Part shown: piece by piece, positions 7,529-14,514 of the stretch
Layout: each line of letters begins with the position of its first letter
Position numbering within the stretch: the stretch's first letter is position 1
DNA from: a virus
IMG/VR virus record: IMGVR_UViG_3300017771_000042
Coordinates: 1 to 36,209 of that record
Direction: 5' to 3' (one strand)
DNA: 36,209 bases
Position numbers and translations under genes: made by a program
The notes under the pieces: model-generated
Seen by the model: only the letters and a program-made list of their open reading frames with translations
The model's database searches: none
What the model was told of the DNA's origin: nothing

Positions 7529-9198
7529 AACCTTTGTTTTATTCCTAATGCAGGTAATCTTTTTCTCATTAAGTTTAAAATATTTTCATAATCATCTTTA
7601 GGAAGATTTTGATCATCAAAATATTGTTTAACTACGTCTGCAAAAGGACGTTTTTCTTTTTTAGCACGAAAATACATTCCTTGAATATTCGCATCAACTT
7701 CTTTTGCTAATTTAAAATAATCTCCTTTAGGTAGTGCTCCAGTTTTTACTAATGCTCTTACTAGTGAATCATCATCCATATATTTACCTGATTTAAGGTT
7801 ATCAGAATCACTATGGGTAAGATGTTCTATTTCATGTCTAACTATATCTTTTAAAGTAAAAGCTATATCTTTGAATGCATCAGGTACTTCTTTAGGGTTG
7901 TACGAGACTATAACTCTTATACTATCATTCTGTTCTCCGGTTTCATCATAATCAGCATCACCATCAACAGCAAAATATTCGACTGAGCCGGTAGGTATAA
8001 AATCACCAAAAACATTAAAATCTAAATCATCGGTTTCATAATTTTTATAAAAAGAAGTTTCGCCATTTTTTAAAGACTTAAACAAATCAGAGGATACTTG
8101 ATTACTTATTTTATCATATCTTCCTTCAGCCATAACCTTTTTTTTATTTTTGTAATTATCTTCCCAGTTTCTGAAAGTAATATTTCCTTTTAAGTACGCT
8201 TCTTTTTCTATCTCTAACAGATCATCATCTTCATTTGTATTAGTAGTACCAATATTACCTAATCTACCTTCTAAGTTTTGCATATGATGAATCATCTCGT
8301 GTACAAAAGATCTTACTATATCTTTAGGATGTCTACCTTCTACAAATAAAACTATTTCTTTTACATTAGGATCATAGTAAGCAGTTTTGCCAAAAAAGTT
8401 TGAGGCATTAGCTTCGTCTCTATTGATCTTTATTTCAGGTAAAGGAGTTACTTTCATACCCTCATCTATCATATACTCTAATACTGAAGCCATATATTTA
8501 GTATATTTAGGAACTTCAGATTTTTCAGTAACACTTTTTGAAAACGGAGCTTCAGATGTAAACATTTCCTCAAAAAGATTTTCCATCTTTTCGTTCATTA
8601 TTTCGGATATGATATTATCTTTAAGCATCTTTAATATAGATAGTAGTTCTTCTCTATTAAGTTGCGAAGGAAAGAAGTCTCTTAATTCATCTAAATTACC
8701 ACTTAAAGCAGCTTGTCTCAATTGTGAAGCCCTTACATTATTTCCTTTAGCAGCAGGTATAACTAAACCCTGTACATGAGGAGTATTTGTAAAAGTAGTA
8801 ATTCTTCTTAAATCGATTAAATCTTCTTCACTCCTTATTCCTGTAATAGCATAAAAGTTATCATTAGTATTTGCTTTAGCATAATCTTTAGCAGCAAACA
8901 TAGGATTCTTTTCACCATCCATAACTTCTATTCCAGGTAAATATTTAGAATATATTTTCCATATAGCTATAGATTCTCCTTTAGTTATTCCATTTCTTTC
9001 TCCTCCTCCAGGAAATACTATTACCTTATTAATTTTATCTACTATACTCTTTTTTCCAGAAAGAGAAGATGAACCAGCATCTTTATAATTATCTTTTGTA
9101 TATACCTGACCATTATGAGTACCGTTAAGTAAACTTTTAACGACTTCGAAATGACCTCTATGAGGTGGTTTAAATGCTCCTGGATATAATGCTATCAT
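7525..9198 (-). CDS. Nucleotidylyltransferase fused to two metallopeptidase-like domains
   Basis: 557 residues with three apparent modules. Residues 1-185 form a HIGH-type nucleotidylyltransferase (NMNAT/PPAT-like): YPGAFKPPHRGHFEVV gives HRGH at 13-16, and NVRASQLRQA near 154-163 matches the family's second nucleotide-binding motif. Residues about 230-345 contain H300-E-M-I-H304-H with Glu residues at about 329-333 (EIEKEAY), an HExxH zinc-peptidase pattern. Residues about 360-557 contain a second one, H455-E-I-E-H459, with KEVDANIQG at about 499-507. All expected metal-binding residues are visible in both. Fold assignment of the peptidase modules is inference. Substrates are unknown. It is far longer than a stand-alone nucleotidylyltransferase. 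Confidence 0.8.
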   Translation of the reverse strand: MIALYPGAFKPPHRGHFEVVKSLLNGTHNGQVYTKDNYKDAGSSSLSGKKSIVDKINKVIVFPGGGERNGITKGESIAIWKIYSKYLPGIEVMDGEKNPMFAAKDYAKANTNDNFYAITGIRSEEDLIDLRRITTFTNTPHVQGLVIPAAKGNNVRASQLRQAALSGNLDELRDFFPSQLNREELLSILKMLKDNIISEIMNEKMENLFEEMFTSEAPFSKSVTEKSEVPKYTKYMASVLEYMIDEGMKVTPLPEIKINRDEANASNFFGKTAYYDPNVKEIVLFVEGRHPKDIVRSFVHEMIHHMQNLEGRLGNIGTTNTNEDDDLLEIEKEAYLKGNITFRNWEDNYKNKKKVMAEGRYDKISNQVSSDLFKSLKNGETSFYKNYETDDLDFNVFGDFIPTGSVEYFAVDGDADYDETGEQNDSIRVIVSYNPKEVPDAFKDIAFTLKDIVRHEIEHLTHSDSDNLKSGKYMDDDSLVRALVKTGALPKGDYFKLAKEVDANIQGMYFRAKKEKRPFADVVKQYFDDQNLPKDDYENILNLMRKRLPALGIKQRL

Positions 9199-9200
9199 AT

Positions 9201-9785
9201 TTATAAATCTTTGGGAAGAGTTTCATCTTCTAAGTCAAATCCGTGATCGTCAACTCCACATACCGAATCAGCAAGTTTTTTAAGTTCTTCTTTTGAATTA
9301 ATAGTAGTCACACTTTCTACAGTTACGTTTTTACCATCGGTTATAATACTGAAATTTTTATTCCAATTAGTAACCGCTCTTTTACACATACCGTTTTTAG
9401 CTACTGAAAAGTGCATAGGATTTTCTACTCCTTCTACAGCATTTAAATAATAAGCAATTTTATTACTATCATACTCTTGTTTAAATTTTATATCTTCATT
9501 ATCCACAGCTGCCTGTTCAGGATCATCGTCAAAAACATAATCCATTATCTCTAATCCTTCTTTAATTTTTACTTTATGTAAATAATAAGGAAAAGGTATT
9601 TTAGATTCCATATAAAATATTCCTATAGCTCTATCTAAAGCTTGTGCTATAGTACCTACGTGAAAAGTTGGATCACCAGAAAAACTACTCTTTCTATCCG
9701 ACACATGGTAACTAATTTCAGGTAACACTTTAGAAGGTGCTTTTATTCCCGTTTTTTCAAGTAATATTTTAGATAGTTTTATCAT
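9201..9785 (-). CDS. Tagged protein, possibly ADP-ribosyltransferase-like
   Basis: 194 residues starting MIKLSKILLEKTGIK, a clear copy of the recurrent tag with LLE followed by Lys. After a short linker comes ISYHVSDRKSSFSGDPTF and then HVGTIAQALDRAIG (about 24-54). A Tyr-His-x-Ser/Thr strand followed by a loop and a helix is how many ADP-ribosyltransferase-fold proteins begin, but I cannot place a full catalytic triad, so the assignment is weak. T4 packages the ADP-ribosyltransferase Alt in its capsid by a similar N-terminal tag, which makes the combination worth testing. The start overlaps the kinase stop by ATGA. Confidence 0.72.
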   Translation of the reverse strand: MIKLSKILLEKTGIKAPSKVLPEISYHVSDRKSSFSGDPTFHVGTIAQALDRAIGIFYMESKIPFPYYLHKVKIKEGLEIMDYVFDDDPEQAAVDNEDIKFKQEYDSNKIAYYLNAVEGVENPMHFSVAKNGMCKRAVTNWNKNFSIITDGKNVTVESVTTINSKEELKKLADSVCGVDDHGFDLEDETLPKDL

Positions 9786-10717
9786 AAAAACGCTTGTACT
9801 TTTTGATCTATTTCAGCAGGAGATGAATGTTGTAGTAATTCTTGAAACGTAGGATTAAATACCATATCAGCAATACTATCTAATACTGCGTCATTATCTC
9901 TATCAGTATTAACTTTTTTATCTCTATACTTTTTAACTACATCTCTTAACTTATCTTCTCCAGGTCCAGTACCTATCTTTTGATAAGTTTTTAAGAAAGC
10001 TGTTTTAAGAGCTTTATCTTCTGATCTATTATCTTTATTCCAATCTACGTTTACTACAGCTTTGTTAAATTCTTGCTCTTCTTCTTGAGACATTACTACT
10101 GGTTTGAAGAAAGAGCTTTTACCTGCTCCTGTTTTTTCATTATAAGCTTTTAAGTAATCTTTTATTCCTGTAGTACCGTTTTTAGCTGCAGTATTAAATG
10201 CTTCTATTTCTTTTTTAAATTCTCCTCCTCTATCATTTACAAAAATAGAAAGATTACCTTTAAGTTTCTTTTTAAAGTCTCCTATCTTTTGATAAGCGTT
10301 TCTCCAAGTTAAAAAAACTGAAGAAGCAGGTATGTTTCTACCTCTTTGAAAGTTAGATATATAAGATATCATAGGATGAGTATACACCATAACCATATAT
10401 ACGTCATAACCGCCTTTAAGAAGCTTGTTTAAGTTTTCATCAAACTTAGCCCCTGATGCTGTAGTATCCCAAACTAGGCTAATTTTATCTTCTGCTGCTG
10501 CTAGTACGTCCTTCTCTACTTGACGACTGGCTGCCCCTAGATTGTTGAAGTACGGATGATCCTTGTCCTCTACGTATTTGTCTGGGTTGAATTGTGTTAG
10601 GCTGTCGAGGTTGAGTTTGTTGAGAAGGTACGACTTGCCTGATCCCGCTCCTCCTGCCATTATTACGGCTTTGGGTCGGTTGGTTTGTTCTGCCAATATT
10701 ATATCTGATAGTTTCAT
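9782..10717 (-). CDS. Tagged P-loop kinase, zeta-toxin-like
   Basis: 311 residues. The N-terminus MKLSDIILAEQTNRP is a tag ending in LAE. It leads directly into PKAVIMAGGAGSGKSYLLNK, a Walker A P-loop at about 22-29, then FNPDKYVED. DTTASGAKFDENLNKLL (about 84-100) and a basic segment with FQRGRNIPASS (about 123-133) follow. This order resembles zeta-toxin/AAA_33-type kinases, which phosphorylate small molecules such as UDP-N-acetylglucosamine; the substrate here is unknown. The first 78 codons overlap the lipoprotein gene in another frame and are visibly more GC-rich (CTC, AAC, GAC, GCG) than the remainder. No antitoxin-like partner is evident. Confidence 0.83.
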   Translation of the reverse strand: MKLSDIILAEQTNRPKAVIMAGGAGSGKSYLLNKLNLDSLTQFNPDKYVEDKDHPYFNNLGAASRQVEKDVLAAAEDKISLVWDTTASGAKFDENLNKLLKGGYDVYMVMVYTHPMISYISNFQRGRNIPASSVFLTWRNAYQKIGDFKKKLKGNLSIFVNDRGGEFKKEIEAFNTAAKNGTTGIKDYLKAYNEKTGAGKSSFFKPVVMSQEEEQEFNKAVVNVDWNKDNRSEDKALKTAFLKTYQKIGTGPGEDKLRDVVKKYRDKKVNTDRDNDAVLDSIADMVFNPTFQELLQHSSPAEIDQKVQAFL

Positions 10718-11111
10718 TACTTTTTAATCTTGGTTGTGTTCTTCCTCTAGGGCTGTTAACTCTAATTCTAGTTTTTGGTTTAACCGACGGTTTATAAGGT
10801 ATGTTATTATAAATAGGGCGGCGGACGTTCCAATTAAAGTAAGGCCACTGCCAACTGCTGTATCTAAAGTTCCAGTAGTTATTGTAGTTCCAACCGTACC
10901 AGTTATAGTTGTAATCCAAGAAATAGGATCTGTTGAAATCATAGGATCTATTAAAGTATTGACTACTGTAAGGGACTTGTATTGTATCTCCTGATTTATT
11001 AACTGCAAGTACGTGTTCAATATCATAACCTTTATTTTTTGTTATCAGAGTGTAACTCCCACAACTATATAAAGATAAGAAAATAAATACATATATCAAA
11101 CTTTTTTTCAT
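10485..11111 (-). CDS. Lipoprotein with Tyr/Asn/Trp-rich body
   Basis: 208 residues. Residues 1-16 are a lipoprotein signal peptide (MKKSLIYVFIFLSLYS) with lipobox L-Y-S-Cys17, so the mature protein should be lipid-anchored in the cell envelope. Residues about 50-95 are rich in Tyr, Asn, Trp and Phe. Residues about 105-208 are rich in Arg, Gln, Ser and Pro, ending GRTSSSRR. This build recalls small envelope proteins of Flavobacteria. An outer-membrane spanin-like lysis role or superinfection exclusion is possible. The start overlaps the nuclease stop by ATGA. The last 77 codons lie inside the kinase gene in a different frame, an unusually long overlap. Confidence 0.7.
   Translation of the reverse strand: MKKSLIYVFIFLSLYSCGSYTLITKNKGYDIEHVLAVNKSGDTIQVPYSSQYFNRSYDFNRSYFLDYNYNWYGWNYNNYWNFRYSSWQWPYFNWNVRRPIYNNIPYKPSVKPKTRIRVNSPRGRTQPRLKSNETIRYNIGRTNQPTQSRNNGRRSGIRQVVPSQQTQPRQPNTIQPRQIRRGQGSSVLQQSRGSQSSSREGRTSSSRR
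10724..11026 (-). CDS. Nested reading frame with one membrane segment
   Basis: An alternative frame inside the lipoprotein gene encodes 100 residues, or 72 from an internal ATG at 10942. The N-terminal part is low-complexity Thr/Ile/Gly, probably a shadow of the Tyr/Asn/Trp codons. The last 40 residues, however, look like a membrane helix (TLIGTSAALFIITYLI) followed by a charged helix (NRRLNQKLELELTALEEEHNQ). It stops six bases before the kinase ATG and in the same frame, a spacing typical of coupled genes. A lipoprotein and a membrane helical protein in overlapping frames recall spanin pairs, but chance is a serious alternative. Confidence 0.28.
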   Translation of the reverse strand: MILNTYLQLINQEIQYKSLTVVNTLIDPMISTDPISWITTITGTVGTTITTGTLDTAVGSGLTLIGTSAALFIITYLINRRLNQKLELELTALEEEHNQD

Positions 11112-11890
11112 ACTTTTACTGTAGTTGGGTAACTATTATAAATAGGTTCAGTATTTGGGTTTTCTAATTCGTATAATTTATAAATAAGTTTAAACAGTTC
11201 GAAATTTTTTTCAATCTCATCTATCTGTAGCAGCTTCCATCCTTTACCTTGTATAACTTTTTTCTGTTTTGACGGCCCTCTTGATTGTGCTTTTAGCCAA
11301 AGTATAGCAGTTCTATCAATCTTTATATCTCTACTCTCCTCAAGTCCTTTTGCGTAAGAGGCTAGTTGTAGATCATATGACTTATGTATACTGTTAGACG
11401 TTTTAATATCTATTAGCCACACTTCTCCGTTCATCTTACATACTATATCAGCTGTACCTGCAAACTTATGTTCGTCAGACCATACAAATTGTTCTGAAGA
11501 TATAAGCTCTGGTTTGTAAGTTTTCCAAAAATCAGCAAACTTAAGTATCATCTCCCAAACTATCTGGGAGTATTTAGCTCTACCGTAATCATCCATCCAA
11601 CTAACTTCTTTTCCTTCTACTAAGTCTTCAGCTGCTTCATGTACCTGAGTGCCTTCCTTACCTGCTTTACGCATAATAAGATCGGCGTTATGCCCAACGT
11701 CCTTCATCCATGTTTCGAAGAACTTATTCTTGGGCATGTATTGGAGTATAGTTGTTACGGACGGGTAATATACTCCTTCGCCTCTCTTATAGACTCTGCG
11801 GTCTAAAAAATTAATTTGCTTTAAATCAGGGTTAAAGTCAAGTCTTTTTTTCTCGTTTTGTTCGAGGATATTCATACCTTGTTTAATCAT
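11108..11890 (-). CDS. PD-(D/E)XK nuclease, RecB/Cas4-like
   Basis: 260 residues. Visible nuclease motifs, in order: G-T-Q-V-H84 (the RecB-type upstream His), FAGTAD148, WLID161-I-K163-T and Q175-L-A-S-Y179. This is the GxxxH, D, (D/E)xK, QxxxY order of the RecB/Cas4/MGME1-like exonuclease family, which degrades DNA from ends. It is the size of a stand-alone phage exonuclease. It lies directly after the primase with an ATGA overlap, suggesting a role in replication or recombination. The ATG at 11890 is preferred for that overlap; a second ATG five codons in is possible. Confidence 0.85.
   Translation of the reverse strand: MIKQGMNILEQNEKKRLDFNPDLKQINFLDRRVYKRGEGVYYPSVTTILQYMPKNKFFETWMKDVGHNADLIMRKAGKEGTQVHEAAEDLVEGKEVSWMDDYGRAKYSQIVWEMILKFADFWKTYKPELISSEQFVWSDEHKFAGTADIVCKMNGEVWLIDIKTSNSIHKSYDLQLASYAKGLEESRDIKIDRTAILWLKAQSRGPSKQKKVIQGKGWKLLQIDEIEKNFELFKLIYKLYELENPNTEPIYNSYPTTVKV
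11137..11144 (-). promoter_or_regulatory. TATTTATA inside nuclease 3' end
   Basis: Minus-strand CTATTTATA, 25 bases upstream of the lipoprotein ATG at 11111 but inside the nuclease coding sequence. Spacing matches the intergenic copies, so it could serve the lipoprotein and kinase. It also occurs by chance elsewhere in coding sequence, so support is weak. Confidence 0.25.
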
Positions 11891-12810
11891 AGGTCTAGTT
11901 TGTGCAGCATTATACCTGAAATGTCAAGTTTCTGAGCTGATTGAATATGTTCGGTAAAAGGTTTAAAGCCCATTTCGGATGGGTCTTTATCGGGTAAGTC
12001 AACTAAGAATACTCTTTTACCTTGGTTAAGAAATTTTTCTCCTATCTCTAACGCTCTATTTTTTGCGTCAGTATCTAGGGCAATATAGATATCTTTTACT
12101 TTACTTGTAATAATTTTTTTATATAGTGAGGTTGATATACTTTTACCTAATAGAGGAATAGCGTTTCGTCTGATAGCCATTGCATCAAAAACGCCTTCAC
12201 ATAAGATGATTGGTTGATTCCAGTTTATTAGATTTTCAAAGAATATTATGTCTTTGCTTGTTTCTGGATTTTTGTACTTAAAATAGTTGCCATCATAAGA
12301 TCGTGCAACAAAGAAGTTGAGTGTATTGGATTCAGAATAACTTGGGATAATAACTCGTCCTCCATAGTCTCCAGATGTGCAGTATCCAATGCTATATTTA
12401 ATAAAATCATTATCGGAAAGTCCTCTTGCATATAAGTACCTTTTAATTAGATTTGCTGTAACTGAAGTAGGAGATGAATTATAAAGTGGTTGATACTCCT
12501 TGGGTAGTTCTATAATAGATAGTCCTTTAAATTCTATAAAAGAACCTTTTGGTAGATACTTTAAGATTTCAGATGCTTGATTTTTAGGAGTTTTAAGTTG
12601 ATATAGTAGAGAACGAATAGTTCTTCCTCTTGTTTGACACACCCAACATTCCCAGAAGTTCTTGCCTTCTTCGTTGGTATGCATATTAATTTCTAACTTA
12701 GGTTTGCGATGATTACAAAAAGGACAATGAAAAGCATAATTATCTCTAGCTCTCTTATAACTTTTGCCCAATATGTTTTCAATGGATCCTAAAAGGAAAG
12801 TATAATCCAT
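11887..12810 (-). CDS. DNA primase, DnaG-type (T4 gp61-like role)
   Basis: 307 residues. An N-terminal zinc-binding domain has Cys29-x2-Cys32 (CPFC) and Cys55-x2-Cys58 (CWVC), the CHC2-like arrangement of DnaG primases. A TOPRIM core follows, with Glu205 in IILCEGVFDAMAIRR and Asp246-x-Asp248 in IYIALDTDAKN, the metal-binding acid residues of the family. It lacks room for a DnaG C-terminal helicase-interaction domain, as expected for a compact phage primase. It makes RNA primers for lagging-strand synthesis. The helicase is not in the window. The start follows a 54-base intergenic stretch; the downstream nuclease overlaps its stop. Confidence 0.9.
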   Translation of the reverse strand: MDYTFLLGSIENILGKSYKRARDNYAFHCPFCNHRKPKLEINMHTNEEGKNFWECWVCQTRGRTIRSLLYQLKTPKNQASEILKYLPKGSFIEFKGLSIIELPKEYQPLYNSSPTSVTANLIKRYLYARGLSDNDFIKYSIGYCTSGDYGGRVIIPSYSESNTLNFFVARSYDGNYFKYKNPETSKDIIFFENLINWNQPIILCEGVFDAMAIRRNAIPLLGKSISTSLYKKIITSKVKDIYIALDTDAKNRALEIGEKFLNQGKRVFLVDLPDKDPSEMGFKPFTEHIQSAQKLDISGIMLHKLDL

Positions 12811-12864
12811 AACTCCAGTCCGTATCTTTAGGATAAGATAAGAACTAATTTTTTAATAGACAAC

Positions 12865-13065
12865 TTATATTTCGTTATTTTGTAATAGATCTCCTATTGC
12901 AGCAGATACAGATTGGTAGAGTAGGGTTCTGTTATCAACATCTAAATAATCTTCTAATTTGTTAGTAATAGCTTCAGCTAATTTAATAACATCATTATCA
13001 GATAGGTTAAGTTCTTCTCTTAGAACATAATTTTTATTTTCGAGTATTATTTTAGATAACTTCAT
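12865..13065 (-). CDS. Tagged 66-residue small protein
   Basis: Starts MKLSKIILENKNYVLREELN, a nearly ideal copy of the recurrent tag. The rest is a short helical acidic domain (KLAEAITNKLEDYLDVD, then LLYQSVSAAIGDLLQNNEI). If cut after IILE, the mature peptide is about 57 residues, similar in size to small T4 internal proteins. It is not recognised otherwise. Its neighbour at 13082 has the same tag but an unrelated body, which is the pattern expected if the tag, not the body, is conserved. There is no Shine-Dalgarno sequence upstream. Confidence 0.7.
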   Translation of the reverse strand: MKLSKIILENKNYVLREELNLSDNDVIKLAEAITNKLEDYLDVDNRTLLYQSVSAAIGDLLQNNEI

Positions 13066-13081
13066 GATCTCAATTTAATTA

Positions 13082-13348
13082 TTAACTTACGTCCATAGGA
13101 TAGACTTCTGCGTCATATCCTTTTTTTCTTAAGGCATCTGCAATATCTTGAACTTCGTCTGAAAGATACATAGCCCTACGAGGTACTTCTAAACCTGTGA
13201 TCTTTTTAATCATTTGAATTGCTTTATCTTCATCCTCTCTGCTTCTTTGCTTTTCTCCATTTATAGAAATAGAATAAAGAGTACTACCAGGGTCGGTATA
13301 AGTTAAAGTAATGCTTTTATTTTCCAATATGATATCTGTTAATTTCAT
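13082..13348 (-). CDS. Tagged 88-residue small protein
   Basis: Starts MKLTDIILENKSITLTYTDP; the first eleven residues differ from the 66-residue neighbour at only two positions (Thr4 and Asp5), while the rest is unrelated. The body has a beta-like start (TLYSISINGEKQ) and a helical end (LSDEVQDIADALRKKGYDAE). Predicted processing after IILE would leave about 79 residues. The ATG overlaps the stop of the 45-residue basic gene as ATGA. Function unknown; a capsid-internal cargo role is inference from the tag. Confidence 0.7.
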   Translation of the reverse strand: MKLTDIILENKSITLTYTDPGSTLYSISINGEKQRSREDEDKAIQMIKKITGLEVPRRAMYLSDEVQDIADALRKKGYDAEVYPMDVS

Positions 13349-13482
13349 TTTCCTTGTCCTCTATATAATTTTTTATAGTTGCGAGAAGTCTTTAACTTTG
13401 ATGTTTTAGACTTGGCATGAACACCTGGTCTCTTTCTCTTAGGTTTATCTATATAATTACCAACTGTTAATCCTCTTGCCAT
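13345..13482 (-). CDS. Conserved 45-residue basic phage protein
   Basis: Reads MARGLTVGNYIDKPKRKRPG, then VHAKSKTSKLKTSRNYKK and ends LYRGQGK. The KRKRPGVHAK-SKTSKLK-SRNYKK-YRGQG pattern recurs in many T4-like phage genomes as a very small gene; its role is unknown to me. It is strongly basic, so nucleic-acid or ribosome binding is conceivable. The ATG lies 16 bases inside the end of the upstream gene and the TGA overlaps the next ATG (ATGA). Position and sequence together make it a convincing gene despite the length. Confidence 0.8.
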   Translation of the reverse strand: MARGLTVGNYIDKPKRKRPGVHAKSKTSKLKTSRNYKKLYRGQGK

Positions 13483-13757
13483 ATTTTAACAACTAAATCA
13501 CCTGTTCCTTTAATTAAACGGTGATAGGTTTCTTTAGGTATAAATAGCTTATCTTTTAGTAACTCACGGGGTATATCGTTGTCTAATTGAAAAGACCAAT
13601 CGTTATCGTGTATAGCTTGAACATACCTATCTTCTTTATCTCTATGCCAAACAAATTCAAATGAAGGAGTGTCTTGAGAGAACTCTCTTATTAAATAACC
13701 GTCTTCTTTTTTTTCAGAATAAGGTCTACCAGTAACCTGAGAAGTTTGATGATCCAC
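13467..13757 (-). CDS. Small conserved phage protein, cupin-like
   Basis: 96 residues. The middle reads FEFVWHRDKEDRYVQAIHDN and continues WSFQLDNDIPRELL, then LFIPKETYHRLIKGTGDLVV. Short beta-strand-like segments with His residues in VWHRD and YHRL suggest a single-stranded beta-helix (cupin-like) fold. I recall this as a common small phage protein without assigned function. The first 32 bases overlap the upstream gene's 3' end in another frame. It might bind metal through the two His residues, which is inference. Confidence 0.75.
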   Translation of the reverse strand: MDHQTSQVTGRPYSEKKEDGYLIREFSQDTPSFEFVWHRDKEDRYVQAIHDNDWSFQLDNDIPRELLKDKLFIPKETYHRLIKGTGDLVVKIWQED

Positions 13758-14514
13758 CTAATGATTTCCAATAACGGCCTATATTACAAGACCAATAACC
13801 TGCTTTTGTTTTATCTTTCTTTTGAGCACATTTATGACGAGCTGCGAAAGACGCTCTAGCTCCTCTTTGCTTTAACTTAACTGAAAGACCAGTATCACCG
13901 AATGATACTTTTTTAACATTACCTTTCTTTGACTTAACGTAAACGTAGAACTTTTTAGATCCACCTCTTTTTGGTTTGTTAAGTGCAACTTTTTTACCTT
14001 TATATTCAGCTTCAGGAATATAATCTACAGATGCTTTAAGCATATCGAAACCATTATAGTCGAAAGTTTCATTCTGTAGGTTAACAGCTTTTCTAAAGTT
14101 CTCCATATTAATAGTACCGCCGATTGATTCGACAAGCTCTTTGACTAGATCATAATCGATCATTTCGTCTATACTCATAGCTTCGTCAATCGTATCCTCG
14201 TTTTCAATCATGTTATCAATCATGCAGCCTATTTCGAACAATGCATTATTGTGTTTGGGGGAAACCATAGGAAGATCTAAAGGAACTCTCATTCCATTAT
14301 AATCTCCATATTCCCCTATATCTGTTGTCTCTAAAAGTTCAATATCTTCTTCGCTAAGTTCGATTTCTTCGTTTCTATGCGCTTCTCTTGCCTCTTTAAA
14401 TAATTGTATAAAGGCATCAGAGTTATAACGGTAGACATGCTCATGCAATGATAGACCGTTATCTATATGATACTTTAAGGATGGGTATCCTAATACTTCT
14501 TTTAGTTTAATCAT
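13726..14514 (-). CDS. Phage protein with C-terminal DUF5872-like domain
   Basis: 262 residues. The N-terminus MIKLKEVLGYPSLKYHI is weakly tag-like but lacks the LE ending. An acidic middle follows (about 40-125). From about 170 the sequence YKGKKVALNKPKRGGSKKFY, then VKKVSFGDTGLSVK and ARASFAARHKCAQKKDKTKA, ending YWSCNIGRYW, matches a domain widespread in T4-like phages (I recall it as DUF5872), often fused to head or protease proteins. Function unknown. The Ser/Gly-rich end is read through into the next gene's start region. Start overlaps the upstream stop by eight bases. Confidence 0.78.
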   Translation of the reverse strand: MIKLKEVLGYPSLKYHIDNGLSLHEHVYRYNSDAFIQLFKEAREAHRNEEIELSEEDIELLETTDIGEYGDYNGMRVPLDLPMVSPKHNNALFEIGCMIDNMIENEDTIDEAMSIDEMIDYDLVKELVESIGGTINMENFRKAVNLQNETFDYNGFDMLKASVDYIPEAEYKGKKVALNKPKRGGSKKFYVYVKSKKGNVKKVSFGDTGLSVKLKQRGARASFAARHKCAQKKDKTKAGYWSCNIGRYWKSLGGSSNFSGYW

